Positions 8,513 through 16,817 of a DNA stretch of 64,000 nucleotides are shown piece after piece. The DNA is from Roseibium sp. (GTDB lineage Bacteria; Pseudomonadota; Alphaproteobacteria; Rhizobiales; Stappiaceae), in contig JAEPML010000002.1 of assembly GCA_017643925.1 (NCBI GenBank), positions 537,391-601,390 of the forward strand. The letters run 5' to 3'. Position 1 is the stretch's first letter. Each line of letters opens with the position of its first letter. Below the pieces are notes generated by a model. The model ran no database searches. It had not been told where the DNA came from and worked only from the letters and a program-made list of their open reading frames with translations. The translations under genes were made by a program, and so were the position numbers.

Positions 8513-9205
8513 ATGCGCAAGGTACTTCTTGTCCTTTGTCTTGTTCTGGTGCTGCCCGTTCTGGCAATCGGCCTTGGAACACTCGTTCCAAGGCCGTTTT
8601 CAGTTCCGGGCCCGGCTACGGCCCACAAGACCGGGAACCCCGACGAAACGCGTATTCTGGTCCTTTCAAACCCGATCCATACCGATCTGGCTCTTCCGGC
8701 AATCCCTGAAGTCCTGGAGGCGCTGTCATTCGTTTCCGAAACCGGACTGGAACTCGATTTTCCCGGCGTCCAATGGATCATTGTGGGTTGGGGGAGCCGC
8801 TCCTTCTATATCGAAACGCCGACCTGGGCGGACCTGAAACCCGGACCTGTTTTCGACGCGCTGACCTGGGACCGCTCTGTCATGCATGTGCAACGGGCAG
8901 GGCACATTCCCCTGTCGCAAGACAGTGTTCGCACGGTGGATCTGGATCGCGAGGCTTTCGAACACCTGCTGAACGAAATCTCTCTAAGCTTCGAGACCGC
9001 TGGCAATGGTGCTCCCCAGCCGATCCTGGGGGCTTCCTATGGCAGTCACGACATCTTTTTTCCGGCAGTCGGCGGTTTCAACGCCTTCATGGGCTGCAAC
9101 ACGTGGACGGCCCGGATGTTGCGAGAGGCAGGTTTGAAAACCGGCCTATGGACACCGCTACCAGCAACCTTGCGCTGGTCCCTGGAGCTTCACAATACGC
9201 CCTGA
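8513..9205 (+). CDS. DUF2459 (TIGR02117-type) exported protein
   Basis: Protein of 230 aa resembling the DUF2459 family, whose function is unknown. It begins with a hydrophobic anchor or uncleaved signal (residues 3-25) and keeps family landmarks: SNPIHTDL near 50, VGWGSRSFY near 90, and GCNTWTARMLREAGL near 195. The conserved histidine in the first motif and the cysteine in the last suggest a Cys/His hydrolase-like site facing the periplasm, but that is inference. It follows aapP by 33 bases and ends seven bases before the convergent TetR gene. Confidence 0.7.
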   Translation: MRKVLLVLCLVLVLPVLAIGLGTLVPRPFSVPGPATAHKTGNPDETRILVLSNPIHTDLALPAIPEVLEALSFVSETGLELDFPGVQWIIVGWGSRSFYIETPTWADLKPGPVFDALTWDRSVMHVQRAGHIPLSQDSVRTVDLDREAFEHLLNEISLSFETAGNGAPQPILGASYGSHDIFFPAVGGFNAFMGCNTWTARMLREAGLKTGLWTPLPATLRWSLELHNTP

Positions 9206-9212
9206 CAACCCT

Positions 9213-9827
9213 TCAGGTGACGGGAAGGAGCGAGTCCACGGCTGAGTAAGCCAGTTGTTTCAGGCTGTTGGCATCCGTTCCGGACCGCGCGCGAATTGAA
9301 ATACCGTGGAGAACCAGGGACAGTTGCTGGGCCTTGGCCTGAATGTCCGGCTCGGTCAGGTTTGTCCCGTTTTCATACCTGATCAGCGACGCGAACCCCT
9401 TGTCCATGCGATGGACCATCTTTTCAAGCGCAGCTTGCATTTCGGGATCCTGGGCTGCTTCTGACGGAAGTGTCGAAATCGCGAGGCAGCCATAGGGAGC
9501 ACCGCTCAACCTGGTTCGACCCGTATAAAGATCGATTGCTGCGGACATGATCGCTTTCATGCGGCCATTGGCGCCTTTTGCAGACATTCCTGCTTCTCTC
9601 AAATGCACGTGCATCTGATCTGAAAATCGATCAAGTGCTTGAAGAAACATCGACTTCTTTGAGCCAAACGCGCCATAGAGGCTTGGTCGATTGAGTCCGG
9701 TCTCAGCTGCGATCTGGTCGAGACTGGTCGCCGCATACCCGTGTTTCCAGAACACCTGCATGATCCGGTCGAGCGTTTCGTCTTCATCGAATTTGCGCGG
9801 GCGTCCGCGCTTGTTGGTTTGCGTCAT
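9213..9827 (-). CDS. TetR/AcrR-family transcriptional regulator
   Basis: One-component repressor, 204 aa. The N-terminal helix-turn-helix (about residues 15-60) carries FWKHGYAATSLDQIAAETGLNRPSLY, here described as positions 26-51, typical of the family. The remainder is an alpha-helical ligand and dimer domain. It is divergent from the HD-domain gene, with only 76 bases between starts and a palindrome in that gap, so autorepression plus control of the HD gene is the simple model. Ligand unknown. Confidence 0.88.
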   Translation of the reverse strand: MTQTNKRGRPRKFDEDETLDRIMQVFWKHGYAATSLDQIAAETGLNRPSLYGAFGSKKSMFLQALDRFSDQMHVHLREAGMSAKGANGRMKAIMSAAIDLYTGRTRLSGAPYGCLAISTLPSEAAQDPEMQAALEKMVHRMDKGFASLIRYENGTNLTEPDIQAKAQQLSLVLHGISIRARSGTDANSLKQLAYSAVDSLLPVT

Positions 9828-9840
9828 TTTATACCAAATC

Positions 9841-9872
9841 GCATAAAAACATCGACATGTCTATTTTTATGC
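9841..9872. promoter_or_regulatory. Palindromic operator of the TetR regulator
   Basis: GCATAAAAA (9841-9849) is the exact reverse complement of TTTTTATGC (9864-9872). Within it lies the perfect 8-base palindrome GACATGTC (9854-9861). The arms extend imperfectly outward on both sides. The site fills the gap between the divergent tetR-type gene and the HD gene, where a TetR dimer operator is expected. Confidence 0.6.
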
Positions 9873-9903
9873 AATACGGTACAAAAAAAATCTGGAGGTG
9901 ATC

Positions 9904-10713
9904 ATGGATGGGTGTTGCGCGTCTTCCGAAGACAAAAAGGTGATGGGGTCGGTCGAGTGGGGGCGCAGAAAAGGTGCTTTCAGCAAGGGGAGATTGACCC
10001 GGTTCGAGAAGGTCAAGTTGCTCATGAACATGGGCCGGATGACTGTCCTCGAAGCTTTCGATGCTGTTCGGGAAAAGAGCGGGTTGATAAATGCTTACGG
10101 TGCGGATCTCGACGGATTGCAGCCGCCGGACACCAGGCTGGTGAGAGACGCATTCGACCTTGCCGACGATGTCCAGGGACTGGAATTGATGCGCCATAGT
10201 TGGCGCACCTATTACTGGGCAATGTTGCTCGGCGGATACCGGAGATTGGACATTGACCGCGAGATACTGTTTGCAGCGGCGATCTTGCATGATCTTGGCT
10301 TGGCGCGCGACAGGACTTCAGAACCCCGGCAGTGCTGTTTTGTTGTTCACGGCGCTGAACGCTGCAAGGCACATCTGGTTGGGAAGGGGCATGACCGCGC
10401 CAGGGTTCGAAAGATCGCGGACGCGATCGGGCTGCACCTGAATGCCTATGTTTCGGAGCGCATACACGGCGTGGAGGCGCATCTCCTGTCCCGCGGTGCG
10501 ATGTGCGATGTGTTCGACATGGGGAAGAAGCGGCTTTCCGGGAAAGTGCTCCGCCAGGTACACGCCGAGCATCCCAAGGGCGATCTCGTCAATGGCTTGG
10601 AGATCTGGCCTGGCCATCATCTGAGGGATACGCGTGCAGATTTCCTTATCGGCTTGGGCGGGAAGCGGAAAGCCAGACCCCAGCCACGTTTGCTGACGCA
10701 ACCTGGAGAATGA
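9904..10713 (+). CDS. HD-domain metal-dependent hydrolase
   Basis: Protein of 269 aa with an HD phosphohydrolase fold. The first metal histidine is in LMRHSWRTYYW (near residue 98) and the HD pair is in AAAILHDLGLARD (near 122). Further conserved histidines follow in LVGKGHD and LHLNAYV. The arrangement resembles the cyanamide-hydratase-like and HDIG groups rather than GGDEF-linked proteins; the substrate is unknown. I use the ATG at 9904 because GGAGG (9894-9898) lies five bases upstream; an in-frame GTG at 9898 overlaps that site. It is divergent from the TetR gene and probably its target. Confidence 0.72.
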   Translation: MDGCCASSEDKKVMGSVEWGRRKGAFSKGRLTRFEKVKLLMNMGRMTVLEAFDAVREKSGLINAYGADLDGLQPPDTRLVRDAFDLADDVQGLELMRHSWRTYYWAMLLGGYRRLDIDREILFAAAILHDLGLARDRTSEPRQCCFVVHGAERCKAHLVGKGHDRARVRKIADAIGLHLNAYVSERIHGVEAHLLSRGAMCDVFDMGKKRLSGKVLRQVHAEHPKGDLVNGLEIWPGHHLRDTRADFLIGLGGKRKARPQPRLLTQPGE

Positions 10714-10759
10714 AGAGACCAAAGCCGGCGGGCCGCCTTCCAGGCTGCCAACGCCGGTT

Positions 10760-11605
10760 CTATTCAGATTGTGTAACAATCTCCGTGTCGTCCCGTGCTC
10801 CCCATTCGGACCAGGAACCGTCGTAAAGTGCGAGATCGCGAGCGCCCAGGATGGTCAACCCGAGTGTCAGGATCGCCGCTGTGACGCCGGATCCGCATGT
10901 GGTCGTGATCGGTTTGTCCAGGTCGATCCCCGCATCTGCGTAAGCCGCGGCAAGTTCCTCTTTGGGGCGAAAGGTACCATCTTCGCCGATGAGTTTTGTA
11001 AACGGCAGATTGTAGGCGGTCGGCATGTGGCCGGCGCGAAGACCTGCTCGCGGCTCGGGTGCCGTCCCGGCAAAACGCTCTGCTGAGCGTGCATCGAGGA
11101 TCTGCCGTGACCCATTCGAAATGGCGGCGCGAATGTGGTTGATGTCGGCAACAGCACCATTGTTGAGCCGTGACGTGAAATGGCTCTGAACGCGCCGGGG
11201 CTCGGTGTCTTCAATGTCGCGGCCTTCGGCGCGCCACTTGGGAAACCCGCCGTCGAGAACAAAGACCCGCTCGGCACCCATGCTGCGCAGCGTCCACCAG
11301 ACACGCGGTGCGGAGTAGAAACCGAAATCGTCATAGACAACAATGGTTTGCCCATCACCAATACCCATTTTGCGCATGGCTGAGGAAAAGACGTGCGGGG
11401 CGGGCAACATGTGCGGCAGGTCGGAGTTCTTGTCACAGACCTCGTTGACGTCGAAAAAGACTGCACCTGGTATATGGGCGTTGGGATAAACAGCCGGTGC
11501 ATCCGGATGGGTCACCGGTGGCATCCAGGCATTGATGACAGCGAGATCCGGCGAAGAAAGGTGATCGGCCAACCATTGAGTTGATACGAGAGGATGGTCG
11601 TTCAT
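10760..11605 (-). CDS. sseA: 3-mercaptopyruvate sulfurtransferase
   Basis: Tandem-rhodanese sulfurtransferase, 281 aa, moving sulfane sulfur from 3-mercaptopyruvate to thiol or cyanide acceptors. Two rhodanese repeats are visible, the first inactive and the second carrying the active cysteine in CGSGVTA near residue 237. The loop CGSGVT separates mercaptopyruvate enzymes from thiosulfate:cyanide rhodaneses (CRxGx). The ATG at 11605 has AGGA seven bases upstream; a TTG two codons earlier is less likely. It lies 11 bases after the GFA gene and ends the leftward operon. Confidence 0.9.
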   Translation of the reverse strand: MNDHPLVSTQWLADHLSSPDLAVINAWMPPVTHPDAPAVYPNAHIPGAVFFDVNEVCDKNSDLPHMLPAPHVFSSAMRKMGIGDGQTIVVYDDFGFYSAPRVWWTLRSMGAERVFVLDGGFPKWRAEGRDIEDTEPRRVQSHFTSRLNNGAVADINHIRAAISNGSRQILDARSAERFAGTAPEPRAGLRAGHMPTAYNLPFTKLIGEDGTFRPKEELAAAYADAGIDLDKPITTTCGSGVTAAILTLGLTILGARDLALYDGSWSEWGARDDTEIVTQSE

Positions 11606-11616
11606 TTGCAATCCTG

Positions 11617-12087
11617 TTATTCGATGAATCCCTTGGATTTATGCCAGTCTTCGATCGACATATCCGGGTAGCGTTGAAAGTGGACGTGACCGGGGCCTTC
11701 TGGCACCTCGATCCAGTCCGGTTTGAATTCGAGCATGATATGGACTGTTTCGGGCGGGGTCGGCAAGGGGCTGTAGACAGAACCGGCGTGTGGATGGATC
11801 AATCCCGGCCAGCGCGGATCCCAGACCCATAGATGTGACCCACACTGTTTGCAGAAGTGTCGCTCCGCCGGACTGGTTTCGCCGTCGATGGTGGCGTTGT
11901 AGATGCCCTTGGCTTCCGCTCCCTGAACCTTCAGGCTTCCGGCATCGGCCCTGAGATTAATGGCAAATCCGCCGCTGCCACCAACTTTCCTGCAAATTGA
12001 GCAGTAGCACCGCATGTAAGGGTAGGGGGTGTTGCTCTCCATTTCATAGGTGACGGCCCCACAACGGCAACTTCCTTCAAGTTTCAC
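11617..12087 (-). CDS. GFA-family zinc protein
   Basis: Protein of the glutathione-dependent formaldehyde-activating (GFA/CENP-V) family, 156 aa. Zinc ligands are visible as CRCG (8-11), CYCSIC (28-33) and CKQCGS (near 83). The founding member was proposed to aid condensation of formaldehyde with glutathione, but most homologues are uncharacterised. The start is GTG at 12087, with a strong GGGAGG ribosome site upstream. It sits between alaX and sseA in one operon. Confidence 0.82.
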   Translation of the reverse strand: MKLEGSCRCGAVTYEMESNTPYPYMRCYCSICRKVGGSGGFAINLRADAGSLKVQGAEAKGIYNATIDGETSPAERHFCKQCGSHLWVWDPRWPGLIHPHAGSVYSPLPTPPETVHIMLEFKPDWIEVPEGPGHVHFQRYPDMSIEDWHKSKGFIE

Positions 12088-12126
12088 TACCCGCCCTCCC
12101 TGAACTCAGTTCGCGCATGAATCTGG

Positions 12127-12843
12127 TCAGTCGGTCAATCGTATCCGAACCCGGCGATTTTGCTTGCCTTTTTTTTCGGTTTTTCCGAGCGCCAGATCTC
12201 CGATTTCCGACGTTCTGGAGACGTGTGTGCCACCGCAGGGCTGCAGGTCTACGTCTTCGCCGATACGAACCAGCCGCACCTTTCCAGAACCGCGTGGGGG
12301 TTTGACCGACATCGTCTTCACCAGAGCCGGGTTGGCGTCAAGCTCCTCGTCCGTAATCCACTCGGTCGTAACACCACTATCCTGTCCCACGAGGCTGTTC
12401 AGCTTCTCCAGAAGCACCTCCTTGTCGACCGTATCGTCGCCCATGTCGAAATCAAGCCTGCCTTCTCCGTCGCCGATCTGACCACCTGTTACCGGATAAG
12501 GCAGGGCAACGGACAACAGGTGCAGGGCCGTGTGGACGCGCATCAGTCTGTAGCGACGCTGCCAGTCAATATGGGCCGCAAGTTTTGTCCCAGGGGCCGG
12601 AAGGGTCTGTCCTTCGGAAGGGACATGAACGATTGAAGTGCCGTCTTCGCCGTAAACCGTTGTCGCAATTTCTATCCGGATGCCGTCATCAAGTTCCAGA
12701 AACCCCTTGTCACCCGGATGTCCGCCTCCGGTCGCATAGAAAACCGTTCGGTCAAGTACGATGCCGCCACGGTCGTTGACGTCAGTGACCTCCGCTTCGC
12801 ACGATCTGAGATAGGCATCCTCGCGAAACAGGGGTGTCGTCAT
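12127..12843 (-). CDS. alaX: Ala-tRNA editing protein, AlaX type
   Basis: Free-standing trans-editing deacylase that hydrolyses Ser-tRNA(Ala), 238 aa. The zinc motif HxxxH appears as HTALH near residue 108, and the second half of the site as CGGTHV near 204. A glycine-rich substrate motif, YATGGGHPGD, is near 37. The size fits the medium AlaX-M form, which has the N-terminal extension also found in AlaRS. AGGAG lies six bases before the ATG. It shares the leftward operon with a flavin disulfide oxidoreductase and sulfur-handling genes. Confidence 0.9.
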   Translation of the reverse strand: MTTPLFREDAYLRSCEAEVTDVNDRGGIVLDRTVFYATGGGHPGDKGFLELDDGIRIEIATTVYGEDGTSIVHVPSEGQTLPAPGTKLAAHIDWQRRYRLMRVHTALHLLSVALPYPVTGGQIGDGEGRLDFDMGDDTVDKEVLLEKLNSLVGQDSGVTTEWITDEELDANPALVKTMSVKPPRGSGKVRLVRIGEDVDLQPCGGTHVSRTSEIGDLALGKTEKKGKQNRRVRIRLTD

Positions 12844-12947
12844 CGTTTTCTCCTATGGTGTCGGTTCCATCAAAAGCAGATCGGAGCCGCGCTGGCAATT
12901 GTCCAAAGAGGTGCCCGGAAACAGGAAGGGAAGCAGGCTTTGCGGCC

Positions 12948-13844
12948 TTAACTAGCAAAACAAAGATCCATGACGATCGTTGTAGCTGCCATGTTGCCCA
13001 TGTGGAATGCCGTCGGTGTGTTCTGGTGCCCGGAATAGGTCAGGTCGCCTGCGGCATAGATATTTTTCAACGACGTCCGGTAGCCATCATCAATCGCGAC
13101 ATTTCCGGCATTTGTCAGCTCGAGCCCAAGTTGAGAAACCAGTTCGACTTGTTTCTGTCTTGGGAAAATGAGCATGCAGTCGAGCGCAACCTGCTGCCCG
13201 TCCGGCAAGTGGGCATGGCTGAGCGCATTGTTTGTGCCTGACAAGGCTTGCGGCAGCTGGCGCACGAGCTTGATGCCCTTTTCAAGAAGAACCTGTTCCC
13301 GGTCGTTTGGCAGCAGAATGTCGGGTGCAAGAAAATACGTCAGGTCGGTCGTCCAGTTGAGGTAAATCTCAGCGGCGTCGATAACTTCCGGCCGATGGGC
13401 ATAGATGCCCCACTTTCGGTCCTTCCACTCAAACCCGTGGCAAAACGGGCAATTGATCACACTGTTGCCCCAGAGGGCCTCGAGCCCGTCAAGGTCAGGC
13501 AGGCTATCAAGCATGCCGGTTGCCAACAGGACGACATCTGCAGCCAATGTCGTGTCGTTCGAGAGGGTGAGAATAAAACCGTCTGCCGCTTTCTGAATAT
13601 CGACAACGCCTTCAGAGAGAAAGTCTGCGTAGCCGTAGGCTTCTATGTCACGCCGTGCCGCCGCGCGGACGTCTGAAGGGGCTTTGTGATCGAGACCGGG
13701 CAGTGCCGCCACGAAGGGGGACGCTGCATTCCTGGCCGGTTGTGGCGCGTCCAGGACAGCCATGTTGACCATCGAACGAGACAACGTCAGCGCTGCAGCT
13801 AGACCAGCAGGACCTGCACCAACAATGGCGACTTGAGTCTGCAT
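12948..13844 (-). CDS. Thioredoxin-reductase-like flavin disulfide oxidoreductase
   Basis: FAD-binding class II pyridine-nucleotide oxidoreductase-like protein, 298 aa. The FAD fingerprint is VAIVGAGPAGLAAAL at 5-19, the redox pair sits in NCPFCHGFEW near residue 136, and the C-terminal FAD motif is in IYAAGDLTYSGHQNTPTA. The central NADPH domain has no GxGxxA/G fingerprint (it reads KWGIYAHRPEV). The CxFCHGFE form recalls the GliT/HlmI dithiol oxidase group, which uses oxygen rather than NADPH. A role in oxidising small dithiols is therefore plausible but unproven. It is 15 bases downstream of the LysE exporter gene. Confidence 0.75.
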   Translation of the reverse strand: MQTQVAIVGAGPAGLAAALTLSRSMVNMAVLDAPQPARNAASPFVAALPGLDHKAPSDVRAAARRDIEAYGYADFLSEGVVDIQKAADGFILTLSNDTTLAADVVLLATGMLDSLPDLDGLEALWGNSVINCPFCHGFEWKDRKWGIYAHRPEVIDAAEIYLNWTTDLTYFLAPDILLPNDREQVLLEKGIKLVRQLPQALSGTNNALSHAHLPDGQQVALDCMLIFPRQKQVELVSQLGLELTNAGNVAIDDGYRTSLKNIYAAGDLTYSGHQNTPTAFHMGNMAATTIVMDLCFAS

Positions 13845-13859
13845 TTTGTCGTTCCTGTC

Positions 13860-14504
13860 CTAGCTGGACGCCTTGGCCACAAGCAGCTTGAGTGCGAAAC
13901 TTCCCATGATCCCGGCAAATGCCCAGTCGAAGACGCGCATCACGCGCGGCGAAGACTTCAGTTTCCTCGACAAGGCTCCCGCACCCAAAACCATCAGCAG
14001 GCAAATCGGCATGCCGAGCACAACAAAGTAGCCACCAAGAAACAGCAGCTTGGAAACGGCATTGGGGTCACTTGCGCTGACGAACTGGGGAAGAAAAGTC
14101 ACGAAGAACAACACGATCTTCGGGTTGAGTATGTTCACACCAAGTCCCTGGAGCCAGACCCGGTGAAAGGATTGTTCCGGGGCTTCGACGGCTTCGAGGG
14201 TGAGTGACGATCCATTCCTGATGGATTGCCAGGCCAGCCAGATCAGGTAGCCGGCTCCGATGATCTTAAGAACTGTAAATGCTGCCGCGGAGGCCGCAAG
14301 AAGGGCCGAAACCCCAATGGCGGCCAGGATGGTATGAATGATCAGACCGGAAGTTGCGCCCAGGACGGCAGCCACACCGGCCTTTTTGCCCTGTGTAAGG
14401 GTTTTGGCCATGAACAGTGTCATGTCGGGACCGGGTGTAAAGGTCAGAACAAGCGCAGCGACCGTAAAGGCAAGCAAGGTTGCAGCATCTGGCAGGAATG
14501 TCAT
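13860..14504 (-). CDS. LysE/RhtB-family exporter
   Basis: Six-helix inner-membrane exporter, 214 aa, of the LysE/RhtB amino-acid efflux family. The first helix carries the family signature TFTPGPDMTLF near residue 20, and hydrophobic segments then alternate to the C-terminus (ALKLLVAK). I chose the ATG at 14504, which places the first helix at the N-terminus; an upstream in-frame start at 14621 adds 39 polar residues unlike the family. The substrate is not predictable. It leads a run of five same-strand genes with gaps of 15 to 103 bases, down to sseA. Confidence 0.87.
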   Translation of the reverse strand: MTFLPDAATLLAFTVAALVLTFTPGPDMTLFMAKTLTQGKKAGVAAVLGATSGLIIHTILAAIGVSALLAASAAAFTVLKIIGAGYLIWLAWQSIRNGSSLTLEAVEAPEQSFHRVWLQGLGVNILNPKIVLFFVTFLPQFVSASDPNAVSKLLFLGGYFVVLGMPICLLMVLGAGALSRKLKSSPRVMRVFDWAFAGIMGSFALKLLVAKASS

Positions 14505-14649
14505 GAGGCCACCCAAAGGATCGTGTTGAGGCCTTGAGGTTGTAGTCGATCCGAACGCATTCTTCCAGAAGCCTTGACCGGTTTCTCTTCGTTTGCGTGC
14601 AGGATACCGGTCGAAAACCAAATTTGATTGTTTCAGGTGGTGCCCGGTG

Positions 14650-15168
14650 TCAGCGTCGTTTTCCGAAGACCGGTTTCCCGGACGGAGACGCGCGACGCGT
14701 TGGTGCGTCGACCTGGTTGTGTTGGGCGACGGTTTGTGTCGGTAGCCCGGTATTTAGCACAACCCTCTCCGCCCGCCGGGAATTTCTGCCTGTACGCCCT
14801 TTCAGGATGGCAAAAACACAGAAAAGGGGCAGGGCAAACAGGGTCAGGATCCGGTTGGTCAGATAGTTCTGGCCCACGTCGGAAGTGATCCGCCCGGTGC
14901 TGTTGCCGCGCAGAAGGAGCAAGGTCTCCGGCGCCGAAGACGCCAGAAAGTGGTAGGATTGTCGCAATTGCTCGCCATTGAGCTCATATTTGTAGCTGCA
15001 TTGGTGAAACACGAACACCGATGTCCTGCAACGGCGATCCTTGGTGGCTATGAAGGCTGGTGCAAGCTGTTCGGAACTTAAGGAAACATCCTTTGGGATT
15101 GAACCATCCATGAAAAAGAAGAAGGGCGCGCTGGCAAGCAGGATCACAAAAAGGAAGAACTGTTTCAT
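14650..15168 (-). CDS. Membrane protein of unknown function
   Basis: Protein of 172 aa that I do not recognise. It has an N-terminal hydrophobic segment (about 2-21) and a second one near residues 114-130 (ILTLFALPLFCVFAIL), with an extracytoplasmic region between them containing two cysteines (RRC and HQC, near 48 and 57) that could form a disulfide. The C-terminal 40 residues are polar and basic. The ATG at 15168 has GAGG six bases upstream, which decides it over longer in-frame starts. It lies between cls and lysE on the same strand. Confidence 0.6.
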   Translation of the reverse strand: MKQFFLFVILLASAPFFFFMDGSIPKDVSLSSEQLAPAFIATKDRRCRTSVFVFHQCSYKYELNGEQLRQSYHFLASSAPETLLLLRGNSTGRITSDVGQNYLTNRILTLFALPLFCVFAILKGRTGRNSRRAERVVLNTGLPTQTVAQHNQVDAPTRRASPSGKPVFGKRR

Positions 15169-15277
15169 AATCGCCTCAATCAAAAGTTGTTTTGAGGAAG
15201 ATGGGAAACTCGCCCTAAAATTGTGATAAGCCCGTAATGCTAATTCTACGGAATTTAAAGATAGGCCAAGTCGAGAC

Positions 15278-16792
15278 TCACAGGATAGGTGACAGCAGGC
15301 GTGCGCCCTGAGCGAGAACCTGGAACAGGTAACTGCGCGACTGGAAGGCGTCCGGCCAGGTGAGGCGGGCATCCTGAAAATCTGCTTCAAGCATTTTCTC
15401 GACGTTGCGGATCATGCGCTCGTGGGTGAACCAGAGCGTCAGTTCGAAATTGATCTGGAAAGATCGGTTGTCGAGATTTACCGTACCGATCGAGACCAGA
15501 TCATCGTCCATCAACAAGACTTTCTGGTGGAGGAAACCTTCGGTATAGCGATAGACCTTGATCCCCCGTTGAACCAGCGTGTCTTCATAGGCGTGACTGG
15601 CAAGCCATACGGTCCAGTGATCCCGCTTTTCCGGCAGCAGAATACGTACGTCGACACCGCGCATCGCAGCTGAGCAGAGCGCGGTTTGGACATCGAGCGA
15701 CGGCACGAGATAGGGGGTGGTGATCCAGAGGCGCCGCTTCGCCTGTGCGGCGGCCTCGACAAAGGCGATGGCACACTCTTCCAGCTTGTCTGCCGGTCCG
15801 GTGGGCATGACGAGCACCGATTCATCGCCCGGCATCGGGATGTCGGCAACTTGCGGCAAGTCGATGCGTTCACCGCTCGCCCAAAGCCAGTCTTCGACAA
15901 AGGAAAGGGCGCAAGCAACTGCGGCCGGACCCTCGACCTGCACATGCGTATCGCGCCAATGACCGAACCATTTGTCGCGGCCCACATATTGGTCAGCGAC
16001 ATTGTGTCCGCCGACAAAGGCATGTTGATAGTCCGTCACCACGAGCTTGCGGTGATTCCGATAATTGAGCCGCATGGGGCCGAGCAATTTCAGGAAACGG
16101 TGGTTTTCATTAAACCCGCAGACTTTCACACCGGCCCGCTTGAGCCTTTCGATGAACGCATGCGAGAGGCTGTGGCTCCCCACGTCGTCATAGAGGAAAT
16201 AGACATTCACATCCTCCTTTGCGCGGGCAATCAGCGCATCGGCCATCTCCCGGCCGAGAGTGTCGTCGTGGATCGCGAAGAATTGGAAGAATATGTTCGA
16301 TTTGGCCTGGCTTATCGCTTGCTTGATCGCGGCGAAGGTCGCATCGCCATCAATCAGAAGCTCGGACTTGTTACCGGCAAGAAACGGCACGCCCGCCACG
16401 CGAGAAAGAACCGGCCAGTCACGCGTTTCGTCATGGTCCGTCAGGCCAAGTTCGTCGGCCCGCCGCGCGCGTTCCGTACGGCCGAGTGTTGCCTGGATCT
16501 TGGCGTAGTCCGAAAACGAGCGCCAGCCAAAGACGAAGTAAAGCGGCACGGTCAGGTAGGGCAGGAAGAACAGCGAAAGGAGCCAGGCAACGGAGCCCTG
16601 CGAAGTCCGGGAATTCATGACCTCGCGAATGGCACATATCACGGCCGTCAGGTACATGGCCGCGACGAAGGCCGCGACCAGACCGAGATTGGCTGCAATG
16701 ATGTCCAGGATGCTGGCGTCGGTGACGACGTCCTGGATGACCGCTTCGGCGGCCGCACCATCCTGTGCGAGTTTTTGATCTCCGGAGGCCAT
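15278..16792 (-). CDS. cls: Cardiolipin synthase (PLD family)
   Basis: Membrane enzyme making cardiolipin from phosphatidylglycerol, 504 aa. Two N-terminal membrane helices (about 30-55 and 66-90) precede two phospholipase D catalytic motifs: HRKLVVTD near residue 242 and HQKVLLMDD near 420, each with the HxKx4D pattern. The length and double-motif layout fit bacterial Cls. It starts 25 bases after cysK on the same strand and may be co-transcribed with it. Confidence 0.92.
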   Translation of the reverse strand: MASGDQKLAQDGAAAEAVIQDVVTDASILDIIAANLGLVAAFVAAMYLTAVICAIREVMNSRTSQGSVAWLLSLFFLPYLTVPLYFVFGWRSFSDYAKIQATLGRTERARRADELGLTDHDETRDWPVLSRVAGVPFLAGNKSELLIDGDATFAAIKQAISQAKSNIFFQFFAIHDDTLGREMADALIARAKEDVNVYFLYDDVGSHSLSHAFIERLKRAGVKVCGFNENHRFLKLLGPMRLNYRNHRKLVVTDYQHAFVGGHNVADQYVGRDKWFGHWRDTHVQVEGPAAVACALSFVEDWLWASGERIDLPQVADIPMPGDESVLVMPTGPADKLEECAIAFVEAAAQAKRRLWITTPYLVPSLDVQTALCSAAMRGVDVRILLPEKRDHWTVWLASHAYEDTLVQRGIKVYRYTEGFLHQKVLLMDDDLVSIGTVNLDNRSFQINFELTLWFTHERMIRNVEKMLEADFQDARLTWPDAFQSRSYLFQVLAQGARLLSPIL

Positions 16793-16817
16793 GGCGCTTC
16801 AGACCAGTGAAGCTCGA

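Noticed and set aside
10723..10759. Bidirectional terminator between the HD gene and sseA
   Set aside because: AGCCGGCG/CGCCGGTT pairs with one wobble, but the 21-base interior and lack of T-runs make it too weak to list as a feature.
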